DNA of 64,000 nt from Platynereis dumerilii (GCA_026936325.1 JAPTHN010000007.1:19652337-19716336), one strand, 5' to 3'. Shown: positions 46,857 through 60,385, counted from the first letter of the stretch. Numbers and translations are program-made. Notes: generated by a model not told the origin, from the letters alone.

Positions 46857-48400
46857 CTATGAGAACATTTAAGTACCACAGTACTGTGCAGCTGTGTACT
46901 TCAACAATTTTCAAGTTCATCCTTTACCAAAATCACAGTTGGATAAAATTTAAATGCTTGTGTGACTGGAATTTGTATTGATATTAATGAAATCATTCTG
47001 GCTGGTGCACGATAATACAAGGTTAAATCTGATTGATTTTGTCAATGTTAATCCTTTATCCACTTGTAAACAGCCCGAAGTTTCAGTCTATTCATGTATG
47101 ATATTTACAATGGAATTGGACGTGAAATTTCTACTTGCTATTTCATTCATGCCTAGCTTACCCATACTATATGAGTAACTAACATGTGCAATATTCATAT
47201 GTACAACTGTACATAGTTTAATGGTGTAAATTACTGTAATATATATAGGCTAATGATTGCATTTGACATAATGTGAAATCACCACTGCCCTTGTGCACAG
47301 GTCTGTGATATTGTCTAGTGAGACTTCTTATGTAAAATGTGTAAGATATAATATATTGCTGTGTTCGCAATGTATTTGATTGTAAATTATACAATCCTGC
47401 AGATATACATAGACTGAGTAATGTAGCTTCCTACAAACTTGTAATTAATATGCTGTTGTAGATCACCTCATAATTCACAGAAATATTTCATATGTATACT
47501 TGATAATGGACATAGCATTACAATTACTCATAAATGTAACCTCCATTGATCTAATGCCCCCTATCTTACAAGTAGACACAAGGTAGGCAATGATTTGATG
47601 ATAATTAACAATAAACAGCGATTGACCCCATTCCAACCTCCCTGTTCCAATGCTGTGGTAATGAGTGTAGGGATTCCCTACCAGGGAGGCTGGAGTAAGG
47701 GAATTACTTAGACCGAAAAATGCTGTCGTGGTTCAAGCAGCCGCCAGCCGTTTTGAGTCAGCCTTTGTCGGACTAGGAGTTACCATACCGCCTCAGTGTC
47801 TAAGAGAGGTGAGACTTTGTGTTCTGAATCACAGGCATAGGAGACAAGGGGGCTACCTCCCAAAAAAATTGGAAAAGCAAATTTTCATAGTGTTTTGGGC
47901 AGAAAATTTTGTAAATTTAGATATTTGTGGTAATTTAGGCACTGTTTTTGGGCAGCCCCATCTCCTCAAAATGTGTTGTCCTCCTACACTGATGTTCTGA
48001 ATGATTGTTATGCTGTGTACATGGATCTTAGCTCGCCAAGCAGTTCTTGAGAATCTGGATTAGTGCTGCTAATAAATTCCTATTAGGGAAGACAATGAAG
48101 TTGCCTAGAAATGCTTATTTAACATAGTAACATACCTCAGTAATCAGTTGAGCTAACTTTTCATTTTATATTGAGTACCAAAATGATATTTACAAATAGA
48201 GCATAAAGAACAATTCACTGATGCAAAATAATATTCATATGAAGTTTTATACTGTACTTGAATAAAAAATCAAGTTCTTTCACATATCATTGTATTTATT
48301 TATGTTTCATGTGTAAAACACTAAAGATGTGTAACATAGTTTTTTGTGGTGGTTCTTCAATAATGGCTGAAGTCAGATCTATTGAGTAATCTCATTCTTA
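46857..48400. other. Region between convergent NISCH and HHAT
   Basis: AT-rich. AATAAA words on the plus strand at about 47611 and 48261 are candidate NISCH polyadenylation signals. A 32-codon exon-like open patch at 47713-47808, between AG and GT, has no recognised family. Confidence 0.4.
48295..48300 (-). terminator. Candidate HHAT polyadenylation signal
   Basis: AATAAA on the minus strand about 400 bases downstream of the HHAT stop. It would place the MITE at 48401-48595 within the HHAT 3' UTR. Other signals are possible. Confidence 0.35.
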
Positions 48401-48595
48401 GGCCACACATAATTGATCTTTAGCTTCTCAGATCCTCTCAAGGCACTTTTTCCAGGGTCGGTCGGTAGGACAAAAAAAAATGGTAAAAAAATTTTTTTTA
48501 TAATGTCAAAAATTTTTTAAATATTTTTTTTTCCATCGGCAGGAAATCTATTGTGTCGGCGGGTCCGCGAAGCTAAGAATCAATTATGTGTGGCC
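48401..48595. mobile_element. 195 bp PIF/Harbinger-like MITE
   Basis: TIRs GGCCACACATAATTGAT(C/T)CTTAGCTTC-type at both ends match over about 28 bp. They are flanked by TTA on both sides (48398-48400 and 48596-48598), the three-base duplication typical of PIF/Harbinger. The core is A/T-homopolymer rich and has no frame. It lies about 106 bases beyond the HHAT stop. Confidence 0.8.
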
Positions 48596-48700
48596 TTAGA
48601 TGGACATTTTTTCTGGGAACAATTTCACATTGGCAAGTCCATTGGTGAGGACTCGACATAATACTGCACATTATCTTTTAGTTGCATAGGATTAATAATA

Positions 48701-51536
48701 CTAATATTTAAGTGGAAAGCGGGTGTGGTCTTCGTTTCTTTGTTGTCTTCTCCTTTCTATCGAGGTTATGAAGTGGTCAGTCAGTCCAAGGCAGTAAAAG
48801 AAGAAAACGCATAAAAGGAATGCTGCAAAAAAAAAATCATATTAAAACCCGGCAAACTGCGCTCTTGGTCCATTTTAAGCAATGCTTCTGATCAAAGAAA
48901 TGCAGACAGACAGACCGGGCAGTATTTTTGACACCAATGGGCATTTAGTTAAGCTTTGTAATTGGGAGTTTTTGATTGTCCAGAGGCCATTGAAATGATG
49001 AGATTAGTGGAAGTATCCTGTCAACTCATTGGGTTACAGAATTTTAGTATTTCTTGAAAAAAAAAGACAGTTTGAACCACTTACCATCTATGGCAAATCG
49101 CTTGAAAAATATAATTGCAACCCTTTCATTTTCAGCAAAGAATATAGTGGCTGCAATCACTGTGAATATTTTCAATGGAGCTCTCAATAAACATTTCAGA
49201 CGTCTTTGATTGCCTTGTGAAAGGTTCTGGAAAAATAATGAGGAGAAATTGTGGAATATAAAAAATATCCACTACATCTCAATAACCTCATCCTTTAAAA
49301 ATTGGGGAGCAGCCAGAAAGGTGCCCTTGCCATGATCTTTCTGTCTATCCATCTGTATATCTCTTATATCTAGTATACATATATATATATATATATCCTT
49401 TGTCTACGTGTCTATTTGTCTACTCCATCAGCTATATAGATCTCCATCATTTTGATTTTTAACATAATGATAAACACTGAGCTGATAATGACATGAGATT
49501 AATCTGATGCTCACCAAATTATAGAAGTAAAATTTTGAAAAGCGAAATATTTTAAACTAAATTTACCTGAATGCTTCGAACTCCTCGTAATTTGCTAATA
49601 GGATGAGCCAGTGCCTCTAAGATGAGATCAATGAAATTAACTAGGACACACAAGAATATAACGAGGGATAATCCATGCCATATAAATATGAAAGCAAAAC
49701 ACAGCGCGGAACCAAGGACTTTTCTCAAGAGACCATGTTGTCCCCCTCCGACAGGGATATAAATGTATCTGAAAAAAAAACCCAACAAATTGCAGTTTGC
49801 AGTTATTCCAGAGAGAAAAAAAGTTCTTCAAAGTGATGTTTGAGAGTCTTAAATCAATCCTACCAAATATTTATAGAATCAAAGAAATAGGGAGACTTAC
49901 TTTTTCATAAATTCATAAAGTCCTCTGTCAAAATTTCTGCAACAAAAAAATTGCATGTGAAGAAATTAAAAAATAACCAAAATCTTTTCAGGTATGTACA
50001 ACTCAATCAGGTTAGAATTCCAAGTTTTTTTTCAAAGACCCGCTACAACTAAATCTTCAATTATTTATATATCCTACCTCCACATTGGCAAAGCTGTAGA
50101 AATGCGACCAATGCAACTAGGGGTCCTGGGGGTATCCACCTGATCGGTCATCGCCACTAATCGTGGGAGGCCATAGAATACAACATATTTAACCATGAAA
50201 AACTGACCCTGAAAGAAATGCAATTGGCAGTTATAGATCGAAATTTTTTTGCAAGTATGCCGCTGTTGTTGTTCAGATTTTGTCCGACTATGGAAGTTAT
50301 ACTAATTAAAACAGAATTTTTAACTTTCTGTTTTTTACTTATTTCGATCTGAAAATATTTTCTGGAAGAAACTTTTTTTTCAATTGTGGTATGGAACGGA
50401 ACGTTCACATTGTAATTTTTAGAGTGACCAGGAACTACTTACCAGATAATAGTAAAAGCCACCCAAAGTCCACAGTGACAGAGATTCTAGAGTTTCCAGG
50501 CTACGGGTCAGGGCATTAAAATAAAAGTAGTGCAAAATCAGTTCACAGAGGACAAACGCAAACGCCAGACGCAGACCATAAATTACGAAAGTCTTCATTG
50601 ATTTTCTGGTCCACTGCTTTCTTGCATTCCAAAACTGCAAATAAAAGCAGAGTATTTATATTTATGACAGGTCCATATATAAATTTGTTCATTGAATGAA
50701 GATATTGAAAATGTCGATTGTCCACCAGAAATTAATTAAAAAAATTGACAAATTATGAATAATTGCATAGGCGTATAAACCAGGGGGGGGGGGCAGGTGG
50801 TCAGCTCCCCCAGCTAAAAATCTGGCAGCCTTTAAAATTGACATTGAATTTCGGCAAAGATCTGAAAAAATCAGGCAGGAAGCCCCATTGATCCAATGAT
50901 GGACAACCCCCTCAAAAAAATCACATCCACTGCGTCTGAATAATTGCTTAGAAATACATATTTACTTTTTTTGTGCTGTGCCTTTACATACCATCATTTC
51001 AAACTCATTTGAGACAAACAATTATTTTTGAAAATAATTCTTTGTTTTGCAAATGCAGAACCTACAAAATGTTTGTACTAGTATTATGATTATCATAATG
51101 AATGAATTTAAAATAATGACAAACCTCTGTATGGAATTGATTATAGTTGAACATCGGTCCAGTGAAAAATAACGGCAGATAAAAGCAATAATGGAGATAG
51201 TAGACATAGTTGTATGTGATAGATTGTCCTTGAACGTCTTTGTCGGTGTTTTTCTGTTTCCCATATTTGTTATTTTCTGATTCAGTAGATCCTTTTAACG
51301 AGGCTTTCTTGGCTTCGACCCAATCCAGTCCAAAGCTGACATATCTCAGCGTTATCATTGAAGTGGCAAACATAAGTAACGCTAGCTTTCTTGGATAAAC
51401 CCCATCATGAGAAATTGACCTCTGAAAATTAAAAAAAAAAAAAAAGATATGTTAAATTGATGCGAGTGATTATTTCATGCAAAGACTGGTAAAACATAAT
51501 TCCCATAAAACATGTATATATATTTTGAAGATTTTT

Positions 51537-51567
<31 letters not shown>

Positions 51568-53180
51568 GCAAATTTTAAAAAAGCCAATTATAACAAAAAC
51601 TAGGAAGAAAGCCCAATTGTGGACGTTTCTACTTTGGAATGTCAAAAAACATTTTTTAAAGATTTTAATTATTTTTTAAAATTACATCCATGGTCTTACT
51701 CATTCACAAAATAAAGATATTGCATGCAAAATACACTATTAATTGGCGGTCATCGAACAGAGAAGAATTAAAAAAGACCATAAAGATTTATAATTTAGTA
51801 TTTAAAAGACAATTTACAATTAAAGTAATGAAAATACTTACGGCCCATTCATTGAACATGCCCAGAGTGACAGCAGACACAGTGAGAAGTGACGAACACC
51901 AAATAGCAGTTGAACTACCAGTCAATGTCACCAAATAGCCGAAGGTAGCATAGCTCACAAGAAAAATTAATATTTTCCAATTCACTATGATGCACAAAGC
52001 AAATGCAGTATAGGAGAAATTAACTGCTAATTTAATCTGAAAAAAAAGAAGAGAAAAAAAAGAGAGATTATTGAAAGTATATGGCCATATTTCAAGGTAA
52101 TTTTAAGTAAATACTAAAATATTTTTGGGAGTACAAAAATATAATTTATTTTACGACTTTGGTGTCATATTTTTATTATTATATACACATTAGATTAATT
52201 AATCAAAACCTATATTGAGAATATCAGCTCTACAATCTTTTGACTAATTGATGAATTTTACTACATACCTTAGGAGATGACCATCGGAATATAACATTGA
52301 CCAAGACATGCCCACCCATGAACATCCAAACTCTTTCTGTCCAAAAGTCCCTCCAAAACTCCCATTCTGTGTCAGAAAAGTCCTGGAAAAATTAACAATT
52401 TTTCTTTATGTGAAAGTTGAAAATATCTTGAAAGTTTGAAACACATAATTATATATATATATAGCCAAGTTTAAAAAAGAAGAAGAACTTAATGTAGAAA
52501 CAAAATTACTATTAGATAATTCGAAATCTATAGAATAGAAAAGAAAATCATTTATGTGATGAAGTACCTTTAAACGGCCAGTGACTGTCAATCCAGGCAA
52601 GAAATTGTCAAAGGAAGCATTGATGATAGCTAAAACAAAACATCAAAAAACGTAGTCACAATACTGATGGCAATACCAAATATACATAAATGACACTTAA
52701 TTGACATGTCACGACCATACGCACTCGTGTTTTTCCTATTTCGATTCTAGTATATGGTGGCTTCATCATTCAAAAGCTTTAGGCTCATATCCCCACATCA
52801 CCTAATGACAGCTAATAATTAATTCTAATTTATAGGCAATGCTACAGATGCAACGCTATTTAGTGAGTAACTGATCGAGAATCAGTAAATATACTTTTTA
52901 ATAAAGATATTTAGATTTATTAAATTTTATTTATAAGAAGAATAAAAAAAAACTTACTGTCAGAATCAAGATAGAGACAATAGCTAATGTAAGCAATGCT
53001 AAAACTCCACACAATTATCATAAGAACGCCTTCGGTGATTGAAATATCGCATTCCAGTTTCCCCGAAGTCTGCGTCTGTGACTCCGGTGCATTTTCTTCA
53101 TGATTTTTTCCACTACCATTTGCATCGGCAAGGTGAAGTTTTCTCTTCACAACTTTTGCTCTAAAGTTCGAAGCCGTCAT
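48701..53180 (-). CDS. HHAT: Hedgehog acyltransferase (MBOAT family)
   Basis: HHAT is a multi-pass ER membrane enzyme that transfers palmitate to the N-terminal Cys of Hedgehog ligands. Eleven exons, read on the minus strand with consistent phases: 52958-53180, 52568-52629, 52269-52382, 51842-52036, 51125-51421, 50443-50634, 50078-50208, 49901-49936, 49567-49768, 49085-49226, 48701-48822, giving 571 residues (human 493). Key matches: DTEWEFW near 100; LESLSLWTLGG; GQFFMVKYVVFYGLP at 362-376; NFDRGLYEFMKKYIYIPVGG with the MBOAT Asp at 408; FIFIWHG with the catalytic His at 448. The Asp-His spacing of 40 equals that of human Asp339/His379. Cys393 aligns with the human haem-binding Cys324. Several hydrophobic membrane segments are evident. 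The N-terminus has a ~48-residue polar extension before the first membrane segment, so a later start at Met54 is conceivable. Intron 4 holds a long (AT)n run. Confidence 0.93.
50766..50950. repeat. Short G-run repeat beginning CATAGGCGTAT in HHAT intron 5
   Basis: It starts with CATAGGCGTAT and a G-run, like the ends of the G-rich dispersed family, but the body differs. It may be a relative or an internally deleted copy. Confidence 0.35.
51537..51567 (+). repeat. (TA)n microsatellite in HHAT intron 4
   Basis: An alternating TA run of about 30 bases with a G near the start. A shorter TA run is at about 49378-49396 in intron 9. Confidence 0.85.
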
Positions 53181-54063
53181 GATTTACCACCAAGTATATT
53201 CCTGTATCATAACCAATTGTATTATTGCTAATAATTATGATGCTATGCAGATTAACAGGCTGATCCTTTCTGTTAATTAATCCTAAAAACACCATGAGAC
53301 TATGAGACCTATCCACACAATAGCTCCAAGTGTAATGTTATACAGTGATATTTTCGTGTCAACCCATACAAAAGTTATCCAGAAACTTGTGTGACACAAA
53401 ATAGACAAAAAATTTGAGATTATTTTTACTTCCTTGACCAGTTCTGAGAATCTGGGTCTCTGATCTAGGTCGCATCCGGGAGTCAGTTTGGAAGAAGAAA
53501 ATCTAATTTTCTAGAAAATGACAGCTTATTCTTACAGCACAAAACTACTAATCAAGTCATTATGTAGCCGTTTTGGCCATGATTCTGTTCAGGACATACT
53601 TATTTTTCGTTGTAGCAGCAGATAAACGGACCATGTTCTGTGCAAATCTTTGACACGTTTCTGTTTTGCTAATTAGTTCCAGGAGTCACCACTAGAGTAG
53701 ATGCATGACTGGGGCGCCACCACAATAATGGTATTAAAATGAAGCTCAGAGAAATACTTTTGTGGATAAGCCCTTCCAAGTTCCAGAACTAGGGCCTGCA
53801 TGGCTTGAACAGACTGGTTTGCCTACTACCTACTTTAGGCCTAAAAGACTCAGATACCAGACCACTATCCACAGAACTTTTCAAACAGCTTTTTTTGCAT
53901 CTGGTCACTCTGGTGCACTCCAGCTCCCCGGTACTGGGACTGTGTGAAGTGAACAAGGTGAACTCTTTATTAAGTGGCAGCTTGGAAATACAGAGCCTGG
54001 TTCCATGACACAATGAATTATATATCGCAAAATTTTGGCAAAACAGCAAAATTCAAATCATTA
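53181..54063. other. HHAT 5' flank
   Basis: The upstream region of HHAT on the minus strand, probably containing its promoter and 5' UTR. No clear core promoter element is identifiable. Short overlapping frames at 53762-54049 show no protein family. Confidence 0.35.
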
Positions 54064-54727
54064 AAGTTGAATCCCACACTTAGCAATAAATCTAAAATCC
54101 ATGAGATATTCATGAAACTTTGCCAAAAAGTTCTTCCATAACGAAGCTTTCCAAGGTAAAAAAAAATAGGGGGCTATCCAACATAATTTTCGAACTATGA
54201 TCTTTTCAAAATCTTATGTTAACACAGTAAAATACTAAAAGAGTGTGGGATTTATAACAAAAAGCAGCGTCACTCGAACAATATCCATGAAATATTTATG
54301 AAAAATTAAAGGAATATAGCTGAAAATACACTTTATTGAAAAACATGTCTTTGAAGGGGGGTTACCGATGTTTTTTGAGAGTTACGTGGTGTACAATATG
54401 TGAAAATTATGAAAAACAGTTCAACAAAAATAAGTCCCCCTTGAAATAAACTTGGATATCTCAAAGATTCCTTCTCCGATTTTTATGAAAGTTAGATTGA
54501 ATTATAGGCCTGTATATCGACCCAACATGTGTGCATTTATAGTTTCGTGCCATTATTCCTGGCTGAGCTAGCAGCTTTCGAGTGAGCCCACCTCCTGTTT
54601 TCAAAAATCTGTGGCTTTTCCAATGCATATGAACAATTTGACAAGCGGGGGAGCCACCAGCTAGGGTATTTTTGTTGAACTATGGAGTACAACAGGTGGA
54701 GCAGCTGTATTCTGTGGGATTCAACTT
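54064..54727. mobile_element. 664 bp TIR element, TA-flanked
   Basis: AAGTTGAATCCCACA at 54064 is repeated in inverted form ending at 54727 (TGTGGGATTCAACTT), with TA on both sides. The similar words GAGTGTGGGATTTATAAC (about 54240) and others occur inside. No transposase frame is present. Confidence 0.6.
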
Positions 54728-55016
54728 TAAGCACCGAAATTCTGTGAGAAATAACCATTTTTCAACCCGGAATTTATAAAACAAAATTCAGACAACAGCA
54801 ACTTCTCTTTTTTCTCCACAGCTGTTAAAGACATTTTAAAACAAAACTATCAAAGTACTTTACAAAATTTATTTAAGTTATTATTCATTAGTTACAAATG
54901 AGAAATGACTAGATTGCACAAAATAGATTCTTGCAGCCTCTTTCTACTGTACAAATACAGCCTTTAAAATAAGTCCATTTGTACTAAGAACAAGGCCATA
55001 TATATATAACATGCAC
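54728..55016. other. Intergenic stretch
   Basis: AT-rich, no feature recognised. Confidence 0.4.
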
Positions 55017-55181
55017 CAGTGGCGCATACAGGGCGGGCGGGGGGGCTAGGGGGCCCGGGGCCCCCCTAGACCACTGAGATGGAAATGACATTTTAATGAA
55101 AATATGGAGCAACGCCGGCCCGCGAATGCCGAAACAACGCTAGGGCCCCCCCCCAGACTACCCTGTTTGGATCCGCCACTG
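55017..55181. mobile_element. 165 bp GC-rich hAT-like MITE
   Basis: It begins CAGTGGCGCATACAGGG and ends, on the minus strand, CAGTGGCGGATCCAAACAGGG. Both ends lead into G-runs (GGGGGCCC...). CAGTGGCGGATCCA termini are common among hAT MITEs. No exact 8 bp duplication is visible, so superfamily and borders are tentative. Confidence 0.6.
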
Positions 55182-57379
55182 ATGACTTTATCTTAGGCTA
55201 AACATATCACATGTTAGTGATCGCTATTCTATCTAACTATACAGACTATACACAGTCATAAAATATTGAAAGAGACAATAAGTGTCAAATGTCAATGTCA
55301 TAATTTGCATGAAATAAAGTAGGGCATTATATTTATTACTCATATCCTTATTTTAATTGTTGTAATAGTATCAAATATCTCACTTACAAAATATAAATCA
55401 GATTCAAAGGAACATACTAGGATTTATTATTAACAAATTTAATTAATCATTAAAATTTAATTCAGTCTCCACTGAGTCTGATTTCATGATGGCAACATTA
55501 ATATATGTCTTTTGATGAAAAATTAACAAACCCAGAACACAGACATAAACTGAGGATTTAAAAGCATGAGGTCCTATGGAGCTAAAGAAAATTGAATACA
55601 TAATTCATCTCCTCACTTAATAAGTGGTAAACTGCATAATTCAACATGAGAATAGACAATTTGACATTCCATGATATTATGAAACCATACATGTGTATTT
55701 CTGCATTGGTTTCATGTTTAACATGACACAGTGAATTTCTAAGTACAATGCAAGCTAAAAAGATTTTTTGAAATTTACTAATCACAATGGCAGTGGTAGA
55801 TTAAAGTTTATGGAATGTCCATCATATAACTAAATTGATATGACTCACATACTGTCACAAAACAATATTACAAAAACAAGAATCCGCGGATTCAAAAGCA
55901 GGCTACAGAAGAGTGAGCTGAGAAAGCTGTTAGGCTAACATTGCAATTTTGGATATAAGTTGTGTTACAGAGCTATGTGAAGTTATATGCAAGAATGTTT
56001 CTTGCAGCCATGACAAAATTTTGTGCCATTTGTTGAAGAATTTATGTTTGAAGTTTCCGAGATCCCTTTCGGTCTTAAAAGTTACCCTAAATGTTAGGTC
56101 AAGTTTCGAATGAAAAAAATTCTTACATTGTGCTGTGTATTGTGGTGTCAAATTTAGTAATTTTCTTTGACATATGATTTTTTGGTCTTGCTGAAATGAT
56201 CTCTTACATGCATGAAATGACCCCTAGATTTATTTTGGACATGCACTAAATAAATAGACTCTGATGTTTGTTATCTACTTTGTGGTGTCATCAGTATTGT
56301 GAGAATTAATTAATTTCATGATATGTAGCTATATAGTTATAACAATGGACATTGTGATATCATCATTATTATATGAAGTTAAGAAAAAGAGCCATAAGAA
56401 TTACCAAAACTGATAATCTATATGATCTAATTGATGTGTACAGGTCAACATGAGAGCGTATTGCTGTGAAGGTCAATGAGGATGAGTCTCACCAACTTGT
56501 TTCTTTCAATATGTCAAGTATTTGCACTTGTAAGCAATTTCATTCTGTAATATTTCATTTTTGCATGAATGACCAATGAAAAAGTCTTAGTCTTCATATC
56601 AATAATAGATATGTTGTAGGATGGAGGAACTATCAAGAAAAATAATACAAAATAACTGAATAATTTATTTAAGGTGACTCATGTGTGTAGTTATATCAGA
56701 TATATTTTTCTAAAATTTTGCACAGATACTCTATGGGACCTTTACATTCCAAAAATGAAACACAAAAAAATTTCAACAACTTGTTTGGTTGCAATGGTAA
56801 CAAGTATGTTTAGCTTTTTAAATGCTTAAAAGTCATAAATTGAGTTTTACTTATGCTCTTCAGAATAAAGCATTCCATGCGCAAGTCACTCAAAAACACT
56901 AATACATTTGCCCTAAATGTGAAGAAAATTCCTAAAATACTTAATTCTATGAGACATCAAAGTGCAGCTGCCAACTGATTAATTAAAGATTTGGCATTCG
57001 TCAATTTTAGCAATAATCAAATTTTAAGAAAACAATCTGATAATTTTTTTTATAAATTGACATACATCATAAACAGGCAATTTTCAAACAAATGTCAGAA
57101 AATTTAAAAAATGCACGCAGTCATTTCTTTACTAAAGTCCCATGATTGTGCCAATCTCAATTTTGAAGACGTATAAGTAATTTTGGACACAGTTCACAGA
57201 AATCAATTTACAAAATTTCTGGATTAAGCTTGGGCTGAAACTATGAAACAATATGGGTGAAAACATTTTAAATGAGGCCAAAAGTGTCACATAAGGGTAA
57301 ATTTTTAAATGCATGTTTTAGGATGTATTTCTCATCCAGCCTGTGCTCCATAGTCTTAATTTTTATGAAATAAACTTTT
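55182..57379. other. Intergenic stretch, no gene recognised
   Basis: AT-rich DNA with short frames only, such as 55930-56151 on the minus strand. None resembles a known family, and no repeat ends were found. Confidence 0.45.
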
Positions 57380-59175
57380 TATGTCCTTAAGTTACACTGA
57401 CACTGCCCCACATAGAATTGTGCTGAGGAGAGTCTATGTCGTCGTCACGTAGGTGAGAAATTTTGATTGACTCCACTTTATTTAATCCCTATTGTTGATA
57501 ATAGCAAACATTGATCATATAATCATTGATCCAGGTATGAATGATCATTTAAAACAATTTTAGCAGAGAAATTACCATTTTGCTTTGAAATACACACATT
57601 GACGGAACAAAAATATATGTTTGTCAATTTTGCTTCTTCGATGTTCTATCAAAATAAAGCACATAGGTATACTCAGTAAATTTTTGGATTAAAATGTAAA
57701 AACACACAGAATGTATGAGATAATGGTAAAATCTAAGCCATCTAACCTGTTGTGTAAAAGATATAGGGATATCTTTAGCGTTACATCATATTTGACATAG
57801 TACTGTAGGTGAGAATTCTGTCACACGTACATCATAATTGACCAAGTTTCAAAAATTATGTCAAATTGTGTATAAATAAACTTTACCAGTAAATGCAATT
57901 ATCAACATTTCAATAAAAACAAACAAGGCTCAAATGTTAATTCCCCCTAATACAACACAAAGAGAAATTTCACCAAGAAGCCGGAAAATAAGTTGCCAGA
58001 AGCTACACACATGCACCAAACACTCATTATGAATAACCGACTCAAGCTAGAACTTAAATTCTCTGAAATTCCATAAAATATATAAAAGAACAAGTAAGGT
58101 AAATTAGATTTGTTAAAATCCTCATTCATAACAACAGTAAAAATACAAATAATCAGAAGAATTTTAAATGAAGCGTCAATTATGATGTACGCCTATTAAT
58201 CTTGGCTGAACGAAATCAAACACAATGTATTGTTGAGATAAACTGCATTAGTAAAGGAAGCTAGCCAAAATACATGATAATTCTTAATTTAATGTTGAGA
58301 TTACTGTCATATATCTAAGATTTATGCTGTACATCACATTTGACATTACAAGTGTCAAATGTGATGTACATCAAAGAATCTTGTGTTATTGTCAGATGAG
58401 AATGAAAAGCATGTGCGAAATCTCATGACAAGGACTACAAAAGTCTGGGAATTTAATTAACACAACTTTTCTCTATTTTGGTAATGTTTCCATATCAAAA
58501 AGCACGAAAATTCATCTGTACATCATAATTGACCAATAATTACTTCTTGGTCAATAATGATGTACTGTCCATTATGATGTACCAATTTGATACTTTTTGA
58601 CATATGAGACATTTTGTTGTGTGACAGTCCTGTATCTTCATGCAAGGCCAATTTCTGAAACAAAACTTATTATTCACAGCAAAATGAAAAATTTTGATTG
58701 ATGTGATGCTTCTCTACACATGAGAACACCTCTATCAGTGGCGTTACATCATATCTGTCCTGTAGGTGAGAATCCCAGAATTATTGACATTCAAAATTTG
58801 CATCCTCCATATCACCGCCTTTGCTGCTCTGTAGGATATCCTTTTAAACATTTTAGATAAATCTTGTGGAATACTTATTTTGGCAGCATACAAACCCATA
58901 AAAATATTACTGGGTGTGTCAAAATTTTTGGTTTGAAATTTGGCCGTCCTGTAGGTGAGAATTTTTCCATGACAGCAGGTGTCATGTTTGGACAGCAACC
59001 ATTTGACTATAGCTGGACATTCCTTCCAAAGCTGACTGGTATGTGATTATTTATCATAGACTTTCTTGATTCAATGGAAAATAAATCAACCAAACGGCAC
59101 TTAAATAGGAAAAAAACCCATTTTTAGAAAACTTTTTTTCTGGATTGACCACGTTTGACATTTATGATGTACGTG
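57380..59175. repeat. Region with recurrent ATGATGTAC and GTAGGTGAGAA words
   Basis: GTAGGTGAGAA occurs at about 57451, 57807, 58761 and 58951. The context GCGTTACATCATAT is shared by 57778 and 58740. TACATCATAATTGACC or its complement occurs at about 57826, 58176, 58519, 58552, 58570 and 59165. These look like parts of one repeat family duplicated in both orientations, but element ends could not be placed. Confidence 0.45.
58328..58370. repeat. Perfect 18 bp inverted repeat with 7 nt loop
   Basis: TGTACATCACATTTGACA, then TTACAAG, then the exact complement. It lies within the recurrent-word region and contains its TGTACATCA word in both arms. No T-run follows, so a terminator role is unlikely. 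Confidence 0.85.
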
Positions 59176-60385
59176 ACGCGAGGTTTCGGTGGCCCGAGAA
59201 ATATTCCCAGAACATTTCACATACCAAATGGAATTAAAAAACTTAAGTTCAGGTATATAGGTAGTCATTAAAATTTAAAAAACTGAGCATAACTTACTTC
59301 AGTTGCTAACCATCGGCTGTCAAAGTAACACCGTTTGAAAATGTGACGTTTGACATCACAAAAAATGGACCATTTTGAGAGTTTTCGGTCCCTGGTCTCA
59401 ATGAAGAAGCCATAATTTCACGTAAAAGTGGATTTATTATGAAGACAAAATTGTTTTCTACATCTCAGGGAATTTTAAAGAACTTATTACTAGCCAAACA
59501 TTTTTTATGTCCTGTTAAAGGTCAAAATCCTGGCTGGCCTCGTTTAAAATGACTTCACCCATATAGAATAGACCTAACCCCATTCAACAAAAAAATAAGT
59601 ATGCTTCTAGCTGCATTAGATCTCATTTAAATAACAAATTACTGGCAGCCATGCTGTTAAAAAAAGTTTTGCCCATTTTTCTAAAGTGTCATTGATTTTG
59701 GCATAAATTAAAAATTTAGAAAGTTGCCTGCAGACAATATATAATAAAGTACCAAGGAATTAGGGCAGGCACTACATTTCTTTCCCAATAGCAACAGGTT
59801 CATTACACATCAGCAATGACTGGCTGCAAGGTGTAAAAAAAACACTCAGTATTCAGCCACTCTTAATAGCTCTTTACCATCAGACAAGTGAAATGTTATT
59901 CTATGATTATGTAGCCACACAGAATTTGGTTGTCCTGGAATTGTTCTGTCATTTGTATGATATCACCCAAACATCTATGAGCTAAGAAAAATCCATTACA
60001 GTTGTGTCACCAGGGTGTCATGATTCATGAGACCCCCTGGTGTTAAATACATGTTTGTCACATGACCACATTTCCAAAATGGCCTATTTGGAAGTGAACT
60101 CCAGCTTGAAGATAGGCTAATTCTTGAGAACCCCATACTTCCCAACCAAGCCATTTCACATATTGGTGCTAAAAAGCAGACATGCTGCTAACCCAAATAA
60201 TCAATGAAACACAAAAATAAGACCATTCAACCTGTATCTATTGCACACCATCAACTGAGGACACCCATGCCAAACAGCTTAACAACTTACAAGCAGGCAC
60301 TAGCCTGCTTAAAAATTAATCTTCACAGGTGGGAAGAAAGGTAAGTCGGATAAAATACTGGTCATTCAGAAACATTGTATTGTCC
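59176..60385. other. Intergenic stretch, no gene recognised
   Basis: No coding or RNA feature is recognised. A short imperfect palindrome, CACCAGGG...CCCCTGGTG, lies at about 60008-60042. Confidence 0.45.

Noticed and set aside
47713-47808. Exon-like open patch of 32 codons between AG and GT (VVQAAASRFESAFVGLG...)
   Set aside because: It cannot belong to NISCH, whose conserved C-terminus and stop are at 44942, and HHAT is on the other strand. No family is recognised and no partner exon was found. It remains a chance frame unless RNA shows otherwise.
55017-55181. GC-rich island as a possible CpG promoter
   Set aside because: It has complementary CAGTGGCG ends and G/C homopolymers and matches a MITE pattern. 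No gene start lies nearby.
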